Both the position numbers and the translations under genes were made by a program. Below, in pieces: positions 40,879 through 49,190 of a DNA stretch of 64,000 nucleotides; within the stretch, counting starts at the first letter, position 1; every line of letters begins with the position of its first letter. The notes under the pieces are model-generated. The model saw nothing but the letters and a program-made list of their open reading frames with translations, searched no databases and was not told the origin of the DNA. This stretch comes from Nocardioides thalensis. Lineage in GTDB: Bacteria > Actinomycetota > Actinomycetes > Propionibacteriales > Nocardioidaceae. The stretch covers positions 310,001 to 374,000 of the forward strand of contig NZ_JACCFP010000001.1 of NCBI RefSeq assembly GCF_013410655.1, written 5' to 3'.

Positions 40879-42386
40879 TGAGCCCCCAGCCCGCCGCCCA
40901 CGACGTCGAGCTCGTCGTCGTCGACCGCGAGCAGGTCGTCGCGGAGGTCCCGTGTGACGTCCTCGTGGTCGGCGTGCAACCCGGCGAGGACCGCACGCCC
41001 GGACTGGACCCGCGTTCGGCCGATCTGCTCGGCGACGTCGTCGCCTTCATCGACGTCGTGGACCCCGAGACGGAGCCGGTCCACCTGGTTCCTCCCCCCG
41101 CGGGACTCGCGGCTCGCGCCCTCGCGCTCGTCCGTGTGCCGGATGACGCGCCACGGCTGGCAGGTCTCGCGGGTGCGGCAGCGTCGGCGATGCGAGGAGT
41201 GTCGGCGTTCGCGAACGTCGTCCTCGCGCTCCCCGCGACCACGCCGCAGGAGCTCGAGGCCGTGGTCCGAGGTGCTCTCCTCGGCGTCCACCGCCAGACC
41301 GGACGGCTTCCGGTGGTGGGTCCGGTGCCGACCGGCCGGACGGTGCACGTCCGGCACACCGTCGAGGAGTCGGCGACCGGGACCGCCGTGGAGCGCGCCC
41401 GCATCGTTGCCGACGCCGTCACCGGCGCCCGCGACCTCGTCGACCGCCCCCCGAACCTCCTCACCCCGCGGGACTTCGCGGCGGCGGCCGAGGTCGTCGG
41501 CGGGGCGCACGGCCTGACGGTGGAGGTCTGGGACGCGAGGCGCGTCCGCGGTGCCGGGCTCGGCGGCCTAGCGGGGGTCGGGCAGGGGTCCGGCAACCCT
41601 CCTCGCCTGGTGGTCGTGCGCCATCGGCCGCCCCGTCCTCGGGCCCACGTCGCGCTCGTCGGCAAGGGGGTGACGTTCGACTCGGGTGGGCTCAACCTCA
41701 AGCCGACGTCCGAGCTCGCCTCGATGAAGATCGACATGGCGGGCGCGGCAGCCGTCTTCCAGGCCTGCGTGGCTGCAGCCCGTCTCGAGCTCGACGTCGC
41801 CGTCACCGCCTGGCTGCCGCTCGCCGAGAACTCGGTGTCCGGGACCTCGATCCGACCCGGCGACGTCCTGACCCTGAGGGACGGGCGACGGGTGGAGGTG
41901 CGCAACACCGACCTCGAGGGCCGTCTGCTGCTCGCGGACGCTCTCACCCTCGCTCGGGAGGAGAAGCCGGACCTGATCGTCGACGTCGCGACACTGACGG
42001 ACGCCCAGGTCATGGCTCTGGGCACCCGTATCAGCGCGCTGATGTCCAACGACGACCCGCTACGGGCACTGCTCCTCGAGGCTGCGGCCGAGGCCGACGA
42101 GGGGCTCTGGCCGATGCCCCTTCCTATCCACCTGCGGCGGGCGCTCGCGTCGCAGGTCGCGGACATCGCCAACGAGGGCGAGCGATCGGCCACGATGCTG
42201 ACGGCGGGCATCTTCCTCCAGGAGTTCGCATCGCCCGCGTCGCAGCGCACGCGCTGGGCGCACCTCGACATCTGCGGGACTGCCTACAACCACGGCGCGC
42301 CGTACTCGGTCGTCCCGCAGGGTGCGACCGGCGTCCCGGTGCAGACGCTGATCAACTTCCTGCGCGCGGTCGCCCTCGACTCGTGA
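40878..42386 (+). CDS. Leucyl aminopeptidase-like M17 metallopeptidase
   Basis: 502 residues. The M17 metal and catalytic residues are in order: LVGKGVTFDSGGLNLKP, the MKIDMAGAAAVF region, and VRNTDLEGRLLLADALTLAREE (the usual motif is NTDAEGR, here with Leu for Ala). The N-terminal macro-like domain spans about residues 1-170. Cytosolic, removes N-terminal residues from imported peptides. Coupled to the dehydratase gene upstream, and convergent with the racemase operon. Confidence 0.9.
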   Translation: MSPQPAAHDVELVVVDREQVVAEVPCDVLVVGVQPGEDRTPGLDPRSADLLGDVVAFIDVVDPETEPVHLVPPPAGLAARALALVRVPDDAPRLAGLAGAAASAMRGVSAFANVVLALPATTPQELEAVVRGALLGVHRQTGRLPVVGPVPTGRTVHVRHTVEESATGTAVERARIVADAVTGARDLVDRPPNLLTPRDFAAAAEVVGGAHGLTVEVWDARRVRGAGLGGLAGVGQGSGNPPRLVVVRHRPPRPRAHVALVGKGVTFDSGGLNLKPTSELASMKIDMAGAAAVFQACVAAARLELDVAVTAWLPLAENSVSGTSIRPGDVLTLRDGRRVEVRNTDLEGRLLLADALTLAREEKPDLIVDVATLTDAQVMALGTRISALMSNDDPLRALLLEAAAEADEGLWPMPLPIHLRRALASQVADIANEGERSATMLTAGIFLQEFASPASQRTRWAHLDICGTAYNHGAPYSVVPQGATGVPVQTLINFLRAVALDS

Positions 42387-42397
42387 CCGCCGGCACC

Positions 42398-42414
42398 GCG
42401 GGCGTCATGCCCGC
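42398..42414. terminator. Short hairpin between convergent aminopeptidase and racemase genes
   Basis: GCGGGC-GTCAT-GCCCGC, a 6-bp stem with a 5-base loop, overlapping the racemase stop codon and 12 bases past the aminopeptidase stop. It could act as a bidirectional terminator. The stem is short. Confidence 0.35.
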
Positions 42415-43505
42415 AGCCAGATCGAGCGGCGCGTGAACCGCTCCAACGTCCCCGGCACGGGGCTGCGCCCGAACCCGGGACCCGCCGGCACGGACACGCG
42501 CCCGCCGACCATCTCCACCGGCTCCGTGATGTCGACGGCGTAGAACCGGTCAGAGCCGGAGATGTCGCCCGGGAGGGTGAACCCGGGCAGCGACGCGAGG
42601 GCGATGTTCGCCGCCCGCCCGATGCCGGTCTCGAGCATGCCGCCGCACCACACGGGTACGCCGGCCTCGAGGCACGCGTCGTGGATGCGGCGTGCCTCGA
42701 GGTACCCGCCGACCCGGCCGGGCTTGATGTTCACGATCGAGCACGCCCCCAGCTCGACGGCGTCCAGCGCGGTCTGCAACGAGGTGATCGACTCGTCGAG
42801 GCAGATCGGCGTCGCGACGCTACGAGCGAGCTCGGCGTGACCGACGACGTCCTCCTCGTCGAACGGCTGCTCCAGCAGCAGCAGGCCGAACTCGTCGAGA
42901 CCCCGGAGGTGCGCGATGTGCTCCCGGCCATAGGCCGCGTTGCCGTCGACCTGGAGCGGCTGGTCGGGGAACGCGGCGCGAACCGCTCGAACCGGCTCGA
43001 CGTCCCAACCCGGCTCGATCTTGAGCTTGATCCGTGCATATCCCTGGTCCAGGTAGGCCGCCACGGCCGTCACGAGCTCGTCGATGCTGTCCATGATCCC
43101 GACGGAGACGCCGCTGGCGACCTCGCTGCGGCTCGCTCCGAGGTAGTCGGCGAACGACGTGTCTGCCGCGCGCAGCTCGGCGTCGAGCACCGCCATCTCC
43201 AGGGCGGCCTTCGCCATCCGGTGGCCGCGCACCGGACGGAGGAGCGCGGCCACGTCTGCGGCCGACGGATCCCGTCCGGTCAGCCGCGGGAAGAGGTGGT
43301 GCTCGATCACGTGCGCGGCGCCGTCGGTGTGCTCGGCCGAGTACACCGGCTCGGCCAACGCCACGCACTCGCCCCACCCGTCGGCCTCGTCGCCCACCAC
43401 GTGCAGGAGAAGTGCCTCTCGGTGCGTCTGGATCCCGAAGGACGTCCGGAACGGGGCGACCAGCGGGAGGGAGAGCCATCGGAGCTCCAATGCCTCGATC
43501 CTCAT
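42405..43505 (-). CDS. N-acylamino acid racemase/o-succinylbenzoate synthase (enolase superfamily)
   Basis: 366 residues from ATG 43505. Enolase-superfamily barrel: catalytic YARIKLKIEPG (KxK), metal ligands in LQVDGNAAYG, LLLLEQPFDEEDVVGH and ICLDESI, then SIVNIKPGRVGGYLEARRIHD supplying the second catalytic Lys. MenC and N-succinylamino acid racemase share this sequence family. No other menaquinone gene is nearby. The adjacent GNAT and M20 genes match the D-to-L amino acid conversion pathway described for Geobacillus, so racemase is the better call. Last gene of a seven-gene leftward operon. Confidence 0.85.
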   Translation of the reverse strand: MRIEALELRWLSLPLVAPFRTSFGIQTHREALLLHVVGDEADGWGECVALAEPVYSAEHTDGAAHVIEHHLFPRLTGRDPSAADVAALLRPVRGHRMAKAALEMAVLDAELRAADTSFADYLGASRSEVASGVSVGIMDSIDELVTAVAAYLDQGYARIKLKIEPGWDVEPVRAVRAAFPDQPLQVDGNAAYGREHIAHLRGLDEFGLLLLEQPFDEEDVVGHAELARSVATPICLDESITSLQTALDAVELGACSIVNIKPGRVGGYLEARRIHDACLEAGVPVWCGGMLETGIGRAANIALASLPGFTLPGDISGSDRFYAVDITEPVEMVGGRVSVPAGPGFGRSPVPGTLERFTRRSIWLRA

Positions 43506-44389
43506 CGGACCGCGTCCACGACGTATCCCTCGACGGTGCTGAACGTGGCGACCTCGGCGCCGTCGTCGAGCAGGCCTCCGAGCGCCTTTCGCAGCGCCCG
43601 CCGCCATCGGTCGGCGAGGTCCGGCGCCGACCGCCGGATCCGCTCGATGTCGTCCGGGACCTGGATCGCGTACCTGGTCACCGCTCCCTCTGCGCGTACG
43701 CCGGCCCGGTCTCCCTCGATCCACTCCGGCTCGTCGTCCTGCCCGATGGCCAGGAGCTGACGGGCAGGCGAGCCCGAGCCACCGGGCGGGTCCTCGTAGA
43801 TCTCCCAGCGCAGCAGCACCCGGTCGCTCGCCGTGTCGGCGTTGATCCCGTCGTCCATCGGCCCGTAGAAGTCCGGGAGGTAGCGCACCGGTCGGCCGCC
43901 GAGCTTGGCGACGTTGAAGTAGGCGTTGCGACGCACCAGCGGGTCGAACGTCCACTCGATCCGACGGAACCCGCTGCGCATCGCCCAGTCACGCTGGTGC
44001 AGCTTCATCGTGAACCCCACGTTGCGGCCCTGCGCTGCGCCGCGCACGCCGGCGATGTGGCTGTGGAGCGACGGCACGTCGGACCGGGCGGCGAAGCCGA
44101 CGCAGCCGCCCACGATCGCATCGCCGAGATAGGCGCCCACCACGTAGTTGCCTGACGAGGACAGAGCGCGAAGCACCTCACGACTGATCATCGAGTCACC
44201 TCGTCGCGGGCCCCAGATCTCGGTGAACAGCTCCTCGAGCTGGCGAAGCTCGTCGATCGTCTCGAGGGGCCGGACGCTCACTCCCGCCTGCTCCTGGGCC
44301 CGCAGCCAGGTCGTCCTGGCGTGCTCTCGCCGGGCAGCGTCGTCAGCGGCTCGCGGCACGTGGGAGCTGCCGGTCTCCGTCGGGCTCAT
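43502..44389 (-). CDS. GNAT-family acyltransferase (COG3375-type), probable amino acid N-acyltransferase
   Basis: 295 residues from ATG 44389, overlapping both neighbours. N-terminal GNAT features: LRQLEELFTEIWG, GNYVVGAYLGDAIVGGCVGFA, then the acyl-CoA binding VRGAAQGRNVGFTMKLHQRDWAMRSGF. This is followed by EWTFDPLVRRNAYFNVAKLGG and VRYLPDFYGPMDDGIN, both characteristic of this subgroup. In the known pathway such an enzyme puts a succinyl or other acyl group on a D-amino acid so that the racemase can act. Its place between the racemase and the M20 hydrolase supports that role. Confidence 0.82.
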   Translation of the reverse strand: MSPTETGSSHVPRAADDAARREHARTTWLRAQEQAGVSVRPLETIDELRQLEELFTEIWGPRRGDSMISREVLRALSSSGNYVVGAYLGDAIVGGCVGFAARSDVPSLHSHIAGVRGAAQGRNVGFTMKLHQRDWAMRSGFRRIEWTFDPLVRRNAYFNVAKLGGRPVRYLPDFYGPMDDGINADTASDRVLLRWEIYEDPPGGSGSPARQLLAIGQDDEPEWIEGDRAGVRAEGAVTRYAIQVPDDIERIRRSAPDLADRWRRALRKALGGLLDDGAEVATFSTVEGYVVDAVR

Positions 44390-45522
44390 CAGCCGCCCGC
44401 CTGAACCGGGATCGCATGCAGGAGCGCGGCGAGGAGTGCGGTGCGCGGCGCGAGCTCGTCGACCACGACGTACTCGTCGGTGGTGTGCGGCCCCGCCCCG
44501 ACGGCACCGAGGCCGTCGAGGGTGGGAGTGCCCACGCCGGCCGCCAGGTTCCCGTCGGATCCTCCGCCCACCGCGGCTCCCGACACAGAGAGGCCGAGTG
44601 CGGTCGCCTCGGCCTCCGCCAGCCGGAAGAGGCAGGCCGACGCCGCGTCCTCGAGCGGCGGGCGGTTCGGCCCGCCCACGACCCTCAGCTCCGCTTCGCG
44701 GTCCTGGGGTCGCAAGGCGTTGATCGACTGGTGCACTCTCTCTTGCTCCTTCCGGGTACGGCACCGGACGTCCACGCGCAGCGATGCCTGGTCCGGGACG
44801 GTGTTGGCGCTGGTTCCGCTGCGCAGGACCGTGGGTGTCACGGTGGTGCCTTCGCCCGGATCGGCCAGGCCGGCCACGACTCCGACCTGATGCGCGATCT
44901 CGGTCGTCGCGTTCACCCCGCGCTCCGGGTCCAGGCCCGCATGGGCAGCCCGACCGGTGACCGCGATCTCGTACATCGACACGCCTTTCCGAGCGATCTT
45001 GAGCGAGCCGTCGTCGGCGGCGGCCTCGAGGACGAGGCAGGCTGCGCTGGCTCGCGCCTCGTCCTCGACCAGCGCGCGAGAGGTCGGGGAGCCGATCTCC
45101 TCGTCACCGGTGACGAGCAGGGTCACCCCGACGTCGGGGTCGGTTAGGGCGAGCGCGTGGAGCGCCATCACCAACCCCGCTTTCATGTCGAGGCAGCCGG
45201 GGCCGCGGACGACCCCTGCCTCCACGGAGTACGGCCGGCGCTCGATCGTGCCCACCGGGAAGACGGTGTCGTGGTGGCCGAGCACCAAGATCCCGCGGCC
45301 AGGGCGTCCCCGGCGCCATCTGAGGTGGGCGCAGCCGTCGATCGTCAGGATCTCCGGATCGGACCCGAGCAACCGGCGACCGACGTCGGCGATCACGCGC
45401 GCGCTGTGCGCGACGGCGTGGTGGTCGGCCGACGGCGACTCCGCCGCTACGAGCAGCGCCAGATCGTCGAGCATCGCCGGCAGCCGGGTCGCGAACCCGG
45501 ACACGCCGGCACGTGCGCTCAC
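44389..45522 (-). CDS. M20-family peptidase/N-acyl-amino acid amidohydrolase
   Basis: 377 residues from GTG 45522, overlapping the ABC ATPase stop. M20 metal and catalytic residues: ILVLGHHDTVFPVG, GPGCLDMKAGLVMALHAL, VTGDEEIGSPTSR and CLVLEAA, with a dimerisation domain in between (VSMYEIAVTGRAAHAGLDPE) and GTPTLDGLGAVGAGPHTTDEYV at the C-terminus. Closest in pattern to carboxypeptidase G2-type enzymes. In this operon it probably removes the N-acyl group from the L-amino acid after racemisation. A general dipeptidase is the alternative. Confidence 0.87.
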   Translation of the reverse strand: MSARAGVSGFATRLPAMLDDLALLVAAESPSADHHAVAHSARVIADVGRRLLGSDPEILTIDGCAHLRWRRGRPGRGILVLGHHDTVFPVGTIERRPYSVEAGVVRGPGCLDMKAGLVMALHALALTDPDVGVTLLVTGDEEIGSPTSRALVEDEARASAACLVLEAAADDGSLKIARKGVSMYEIAVTGRAAHAGLDPERGVNATTEIAHQVGVVAGLADPGEGTTVTPTVLRSGTSANTVPDQASLRVDVRCRTRKEQERVHQSINALRPQDREAELRVVGGPNRPPLEDAASACLFRLAEAEATALGLSVSGAAVGGGSDGNLAAGVGTPTLDGLGAVGAGPHTTDEYVVVDELAPRTALLAALLHAIPVQAGG

Positions 45523-46295
45523 TGGCGGTCCCCGTTCGACGCCGGGCGGGAGCCGCCCAGGACCGGAACCGCGTCGATCAAGCTCCGCGTGTAGGGATCC
45601 TGTGGCGCCGAGAGCACGTCCTGGGTCGCGCCGCGCTCGACCAGCCTTCCCTCGTGCATGACAGCGAGGTCCTCCGCGAGGAACCTGACGATCGCCAGGT
45701 TGTGGGAGATCACGACGAGCGTGAAGCCGAGCTCGCGCTGCTTGGCGCGGACCAGGTTCAGCACCGATCCCTGGACGGAGACGTCGAGGGCCGACGTGAT
45801 CTCGTCGGCGATCAGCACCTCCGGGTCGGCAGCGAGTGCGCGGGCGATCGCGATGCGCTGGCACTGCCCGCCCGACAGCCCGCCCGGACGCGCCGACGCT
45901 GTCCTCGGGTCCAGCCCGACGGCCTCCAGCCACTCGGACACGGCCGTTCGGACGGCTGCTCCGCTCCGACCCCCAGCCCGAACGCCCTCGGCGATCGCGT
46001 CGCCGACCGCCATCCTCGGGTTCAGGGAGCCGTACGGATCCTGGAACACCGTCTGGACAGGGTGTCGGCGGAGCTGTCGGCCGGCCGCACGGCGGCCGAT
46101 GCTCACGCGTCCTCCTGCGGTCGGGACGATCCCGGCCACGGCACCGGCCAGGCTGGTCTTCCCGGAGCCGGACTCGCCGACGATCCCCAGCGTGCCACCG
46201 GCGGCGACGGCGAACGACACGCGGTCCACCGCGATCCGCTCGTGGCGACCGGATCGGTACTTCACGGTCAGGTCCTCGACCTCCAGTCGGCTCAT
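45519..46295 (-). CDS. Peptide ABC transporter ATP-binding protein (DppF-like)
   Basis: 258 residues from ATG 46295. Walker A GIVGESGSGKTSL, Q-loop QTVFQDPYGSLNP, signature LSGGQCQRIAIARAL, Walker B VLIADEITSALD and switch His in VVISHNLAI. This is the OppF/DppF-type second ATPase, without the C-terminal Cys-rich oligopeptide extension that the fused partner carries. The start overlaps the fused permease-ATPase gene by four bases. Confidence 0.92.
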   Translation of the reverse strand: MSRLEVEDLTVKYRSGRHERIAVDRVSFAVAAGGTLGIVGESGSGKTSLAGAVAGIVPTAGGRVSIGRRAAGRQLRRHPVQTVFQDPYGSLNPRMAVGDAIAEGVRAGGRSGAAVRTAVSEWLEAVGLDPRTASARPGGLSGGQCQRIAIARALAADPEVLIADEITSALDVSVQGSVLNLVRAKQRELGFTLVVISHNLAIVRFLAEDLAVMHEGRLVERGATQDVLSAPQDPYTRSLIDAVPVLGGSRPASNGDRQ

Positions 46296-48187
46296 TCCGC
46301 TCGACCGCCCGTCGGGGTCATGGCCTCGTGGCACGCACGTGTCGCGAGCTCGCGGACCGGGTTCCAGCACGCGAGCCGGTGCCCATCGTTGTGGTCCAGC
46401 AGCGGGGGCGCCTCGGTGTGGCACCGGTGCTCGGCACGGTCGCACCGCGGAGCGAACGGACAGCCGGGGAGTGCGTCTGCCGACGCCGGCGGTCGTCCCT
46501 CGATCGTCACCAGGTCGCGACCGACGTCGGTGTGCAGGTCGGGCACGGCGCGGAGCAGTGCCGCGGTGTAGGGATGCGCCGGGTCGTGCAGCGTCCCGAC
46601 CGGCAGGTCCTCCATCACGCGTCCGCCGTACATCACGACGACTCGGGTCGCGATCGTCGACACGACCGCGAGGTCGTGGCTGATCAGGAGAAGCGTCGCG
46701 CCTGCCGCGGCTCGCACCTCCTCCAGCATGGTGAGCACGTGCTTCTGCAGCCGTACGTCGAGTGCGGTCGTCGGCTCGTCGGCGATGACGACCTTCGGGT
46801 CGGTGGCGATCCCGATCGCGATCACGGCCCGCTGCCGCATGCCCCCGGACAGCTCGTGCGGGCGTTGGCGTGCGCGGACGGCGGGAGCGGGCATCCGCAC
46901 CCGCTCGAGCAGGGCGACCGTCGCGTCGGGGGCCCGGCGGGTGCCGTCACGGTCCCGGATGCCCTCGACGACCTGGTCGCCGATCCGCATCGTCGGGTTG
47001 AGCGCGGTCAGCGGGTTCTGGAAGACGACGCCGAGGCGCTCCGCGAGCCAGTCCCGTCGCGCCCGAGGGCCGAGGTCGCGCAACGTCCGTCCGTCCACGG
47101 CGAGGTCCCGGGCCTGGACCGTGGCCGCCGGCGGGAGCAGGTCTGCGACCGCCATCGCGGTCACCGACTTTCCCGACCCGGACTCGCCGACGATGCCCAC
47201 CACCTCGCCGTCGCCGACCGAAAGGCTGAGCCCGCGAACGGCGGTGTGCTCCCCGAACGCGACCGTGAGATCGTCGATGACCAAGGCGGCTCCGGACGCG
47301 GCCGGCTCGCGCTCCGGCGGCGGGGCCGCCGCCGTCCGCCTCCGGCGCGACCGGGGGCCGTCGTCGCGGATCCCAGCGGCTCGCGCCCCCCACTCTCCGA
47401 CCAGGCTGAACACGATCCCGGCCAGTACCACCGCGACCCCGGGCCCGAGGGCGGCCGCCGGGTTCACGTAGATCTCGGCCAGGCCTTCGTTCAGGAGTCG
47501 CCCCCAGTCGTAGCTCGGCGCTTGGACACCGAAACCGAGGTAGGACAGACCGGCGAACGCGAGCAGCATCGACCCGGTGGTCGACGCTGTCGTGATCAAC
47601 AGCGGCTCAGCGATGTTGGGGACGATGTGACGGCGGATGACGGCCACCCGGCCTACGCCGAGCGCCCGGGCCGCGGTCACGTAGTTCGACGCGGCGACCG
47701 CCGCGGTCATCGTGTAGGTCAGGCGAGCGCAGTTCGGCACCATCGCGACGCCGAGCGCGATCACCGCGCCGGTCGGCCCGACCCCGACGATCACCGCCAG
47801 GAAGATGGCGACCAGCAGGCCGGGGAAGGAGACCGCTAGGTCGATCGCCCCGATCGCGATCCGGCCGAGGCGTCGCCCGAGCAGGAACGGGAGGCACCCC
47901 AGCAGGACGCCGCCGATGGTGCCGAGTGCCGTCGCGGCCAGGGCGAGTAGCACGGAGAGGCGGGCCGCGACGAGCACCCGAGCCAACACGTCGCGACCGA
48001 GCGCGTCGGTGCCCAGCCAGTGGTCGGCGCTCGGGCCCTGGTGCATGGCGTCCACGGCGACCCGGTCGGCGCGGGCCGCTAGTACCTCAGGTGCGACGAC
48101 TACCACGAGGGCCAGGAGACCGAGGCCCAGGACGGACGCCAGGCCCAGAGGTGTCCGCAAGGCGGAGGTACGTCGGGACTCACCCAT
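46292..48187 (-). CDS. Fused peptide ABC permease and ATP-binding protein (DppC-DppD fusion)
   Basis: 631 residues in one frame. Residues about 1-285 are a DppC-type permease with five to six membrane segments and the EAA-type loop (ALGVGRVAVIRRHIVPNIAEPLL). A basic linker (RSRRRRTAAAPPP) leads to an ATPase at about 310-600 with Walker A GIVGESGSGKSVTAMA, Q-loop VVFQNPLTALNP, signature LSGGMRQRAVIAIGIA, Walker B VVIADEPTTALD and LLLISHDLAV. It ends with the Cys-containing oligopeptide-type tail CPFAPRCDRAEHRC. Such fusions occur in some actinobacteria. Fixed 1:1 stoichiometry of membrane and motor halves is implied. Confidence 0.92.
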   Translation of the reverse strand: MGESRRTSALRTPLGLASVLGLGLLALVVVVAPEVLAARADRVAVDAMHQGPSADHWLGTDALGRDVLARVLVAARLSVLLALAATALGTIGGVLLGCLPFLLGRRLGRIAIGAIDLAVSFPGLLVAIFLAVIVGVGPTGAVIALGVAMVPNCARLTYTMTAAVAASNYVTAARALGVGRVAVIRRHIVPNIAEPLLITTASTTGSMLLAFAGLSYLGFGVQAPSYDWGRLLNEGLAEIYVNPAAALGPGVAVVLAGIVFSLVGEWGARAAGIRDDGPRSRRRRTAAAPPPEREPAASGAALVIDDLTVAFGEHTAVRGLSLSVGDGEVVGIVGESGSGKSVTAMAVADLLPPAATVQARDLAVDGRTLRDLGPRARRDWLAERLGVVFQNPLTALNPTMRIGDQVVEGIRDRDGTRRAPDATVALLERVRMPAPAVRARQRPHELSGGMRQRAVIAIGIATDPKVVIADEPTTALDVRLQKHVLTMLEEVRAAAGATLLLISHDLAVVSTIATRVVVMYGGRVMEDLPVGTLHDPAHPYTAALLRAVPDLHTDVGRDLVTIEGRPPASADALPGCPFAPRCDRAEHRCHTEAPPLLDHNDGHRLACWNPVRELATRACHEAMTPTGGRAE

Positions 48188-48189
48188 GG

Positions 48190-49188
48190 TCAGCCGTCCC
48201 GCAGGGTGGTCCGGGGGTCGACGATCGAGATGACCAGGTCGACGGTGAGGTTGATCAGCAGCACGCCCGTCCCGAAGACGAGCGCGAGACCCTGCACGAG
48301 CGGGTAGTCCCGGTCGAGCACCGAACGGGTGAGCGAGCTGCCGAGCCCCGGCCAGGCGAACAGCGTCTCCACCAGCACGGTCCCCGCGAGCAGACCGGAC
48401 AGGATGAGCCCCGAGAGGGTGAGCGTGGGGGTGACCACGCTCGGCAGGACGTGGCGGAGGAACACTCGGCGACCCGGCAGCCGTTTCCCGCGCGCGGTGC
48501 GGACGAAGTCCTGCTGCAGGACCCGGACGGTCTCCGCCCGAACGATCCGGAGCATCAGGCCGATCGGCCCGGCCGCCAGTGCGATCACGGGAAGCACGTA
48601 GCTGTCGGGCCCGCCGCGGCCCGCCACCGGCAGCACCGGAACGGCGATGGCGAAGACGTAGACGAGGGCCACCCCGAGCAGGAAGTCGGGCACCGCGCTC
48701 AGGGCGCTCGTCGTGCCGCTGAACGCCAGCTCCGACGCCGGACGCCACCGACGCCACGTCGCCTGTCCGGCCGCCATCCCGCCGGGAACCGCCACCACGA
48801 CCACCAGGAGGAACGCCACCGCCGCCAGCGTCACCGTGGCGGGGAGGCGGTCCCCGATCACGGTGCCGACCGGGAGGCCGGTGACCTGGGAGCTGCCCAG
48901 GTCACCTCGGACGAGCCCACCCAGGTAGATCGCGAACTGCTCGTGGAGCGGTTCGTCGAGGTGGAGCTCGGCCCGCTTGTGCTCCACCAGCTCCGCCGAC
49001 GCCGTGGCTCCCAGCGCCGCCCGCGCGGGGTCGCCGGGCACGAGGTGGATCATCCAGAACGTGGCGGTGACGAGCAGCGCGATCGACAGCGCGAACCGCG
49101 CGAGCCGCCGTGCCGCGAAGCCGACCCAGGGGTTGCCGCCCCGGCGCGTCGTCCCGGGGTCGGCAGCGCTCGTCGTCGCGATCGCCAT
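48190..49188 (-). CDS. Peptide ABC transporter permease (DppB-like)
   Basis: 332 residues from ATG 49188. N-terminal cytoplasmic 25 residues, then a first membrane segment (FALSIALLVTATFWMIHLVPGDPA) with the DppB hallmark motif PGDP. Further segments follow, with the inner-loop motif VRTARGKRLPGRRVFLRHVLPSVV. Six membrane segments in all. The stop lies two bases before the fused gene's start, within the seven-gene operon. Confidence 0.92.
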   Translation of the reverse strand: MAIATTSAADPGTTRRGGNPWVGFAARRLARFALSIALLVTATFWMIHLVPGDPARAALGATASAELVEHKRAELHLDEPLHEQFAIYLGGLVRGDLGSSQVTGLPVGTVIGDRLPATVTLAAVAFLLVVVVAVPGGMAAGQATWRRWRPASELAFSGTTSALSAVPDFLLGVALVYVFAIAVPVLPVAGRGGPDSYVLPVIALAAGPIGLMLRIVRAETVRVLQQDFVRTARGKRLPGRRVFLRHVLPSVVTPTLTLSGLILSGLLAGTVLVETLFAWPGLGSSLTRSVLDRDYPLVQGLALVFGTGVLLINLTVDLVISIVDPRTTLRDG

Positions 49189-49190
49189 GC

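Noticed and set aside
43506-43955. N-terminal extension of the racemase gene
   Set aside because: The extension is antisense-like Arg/Ala/Gly sequence over the acyltransferase gene. ATG 43505 begins the enolase N-terminal domain exactly.
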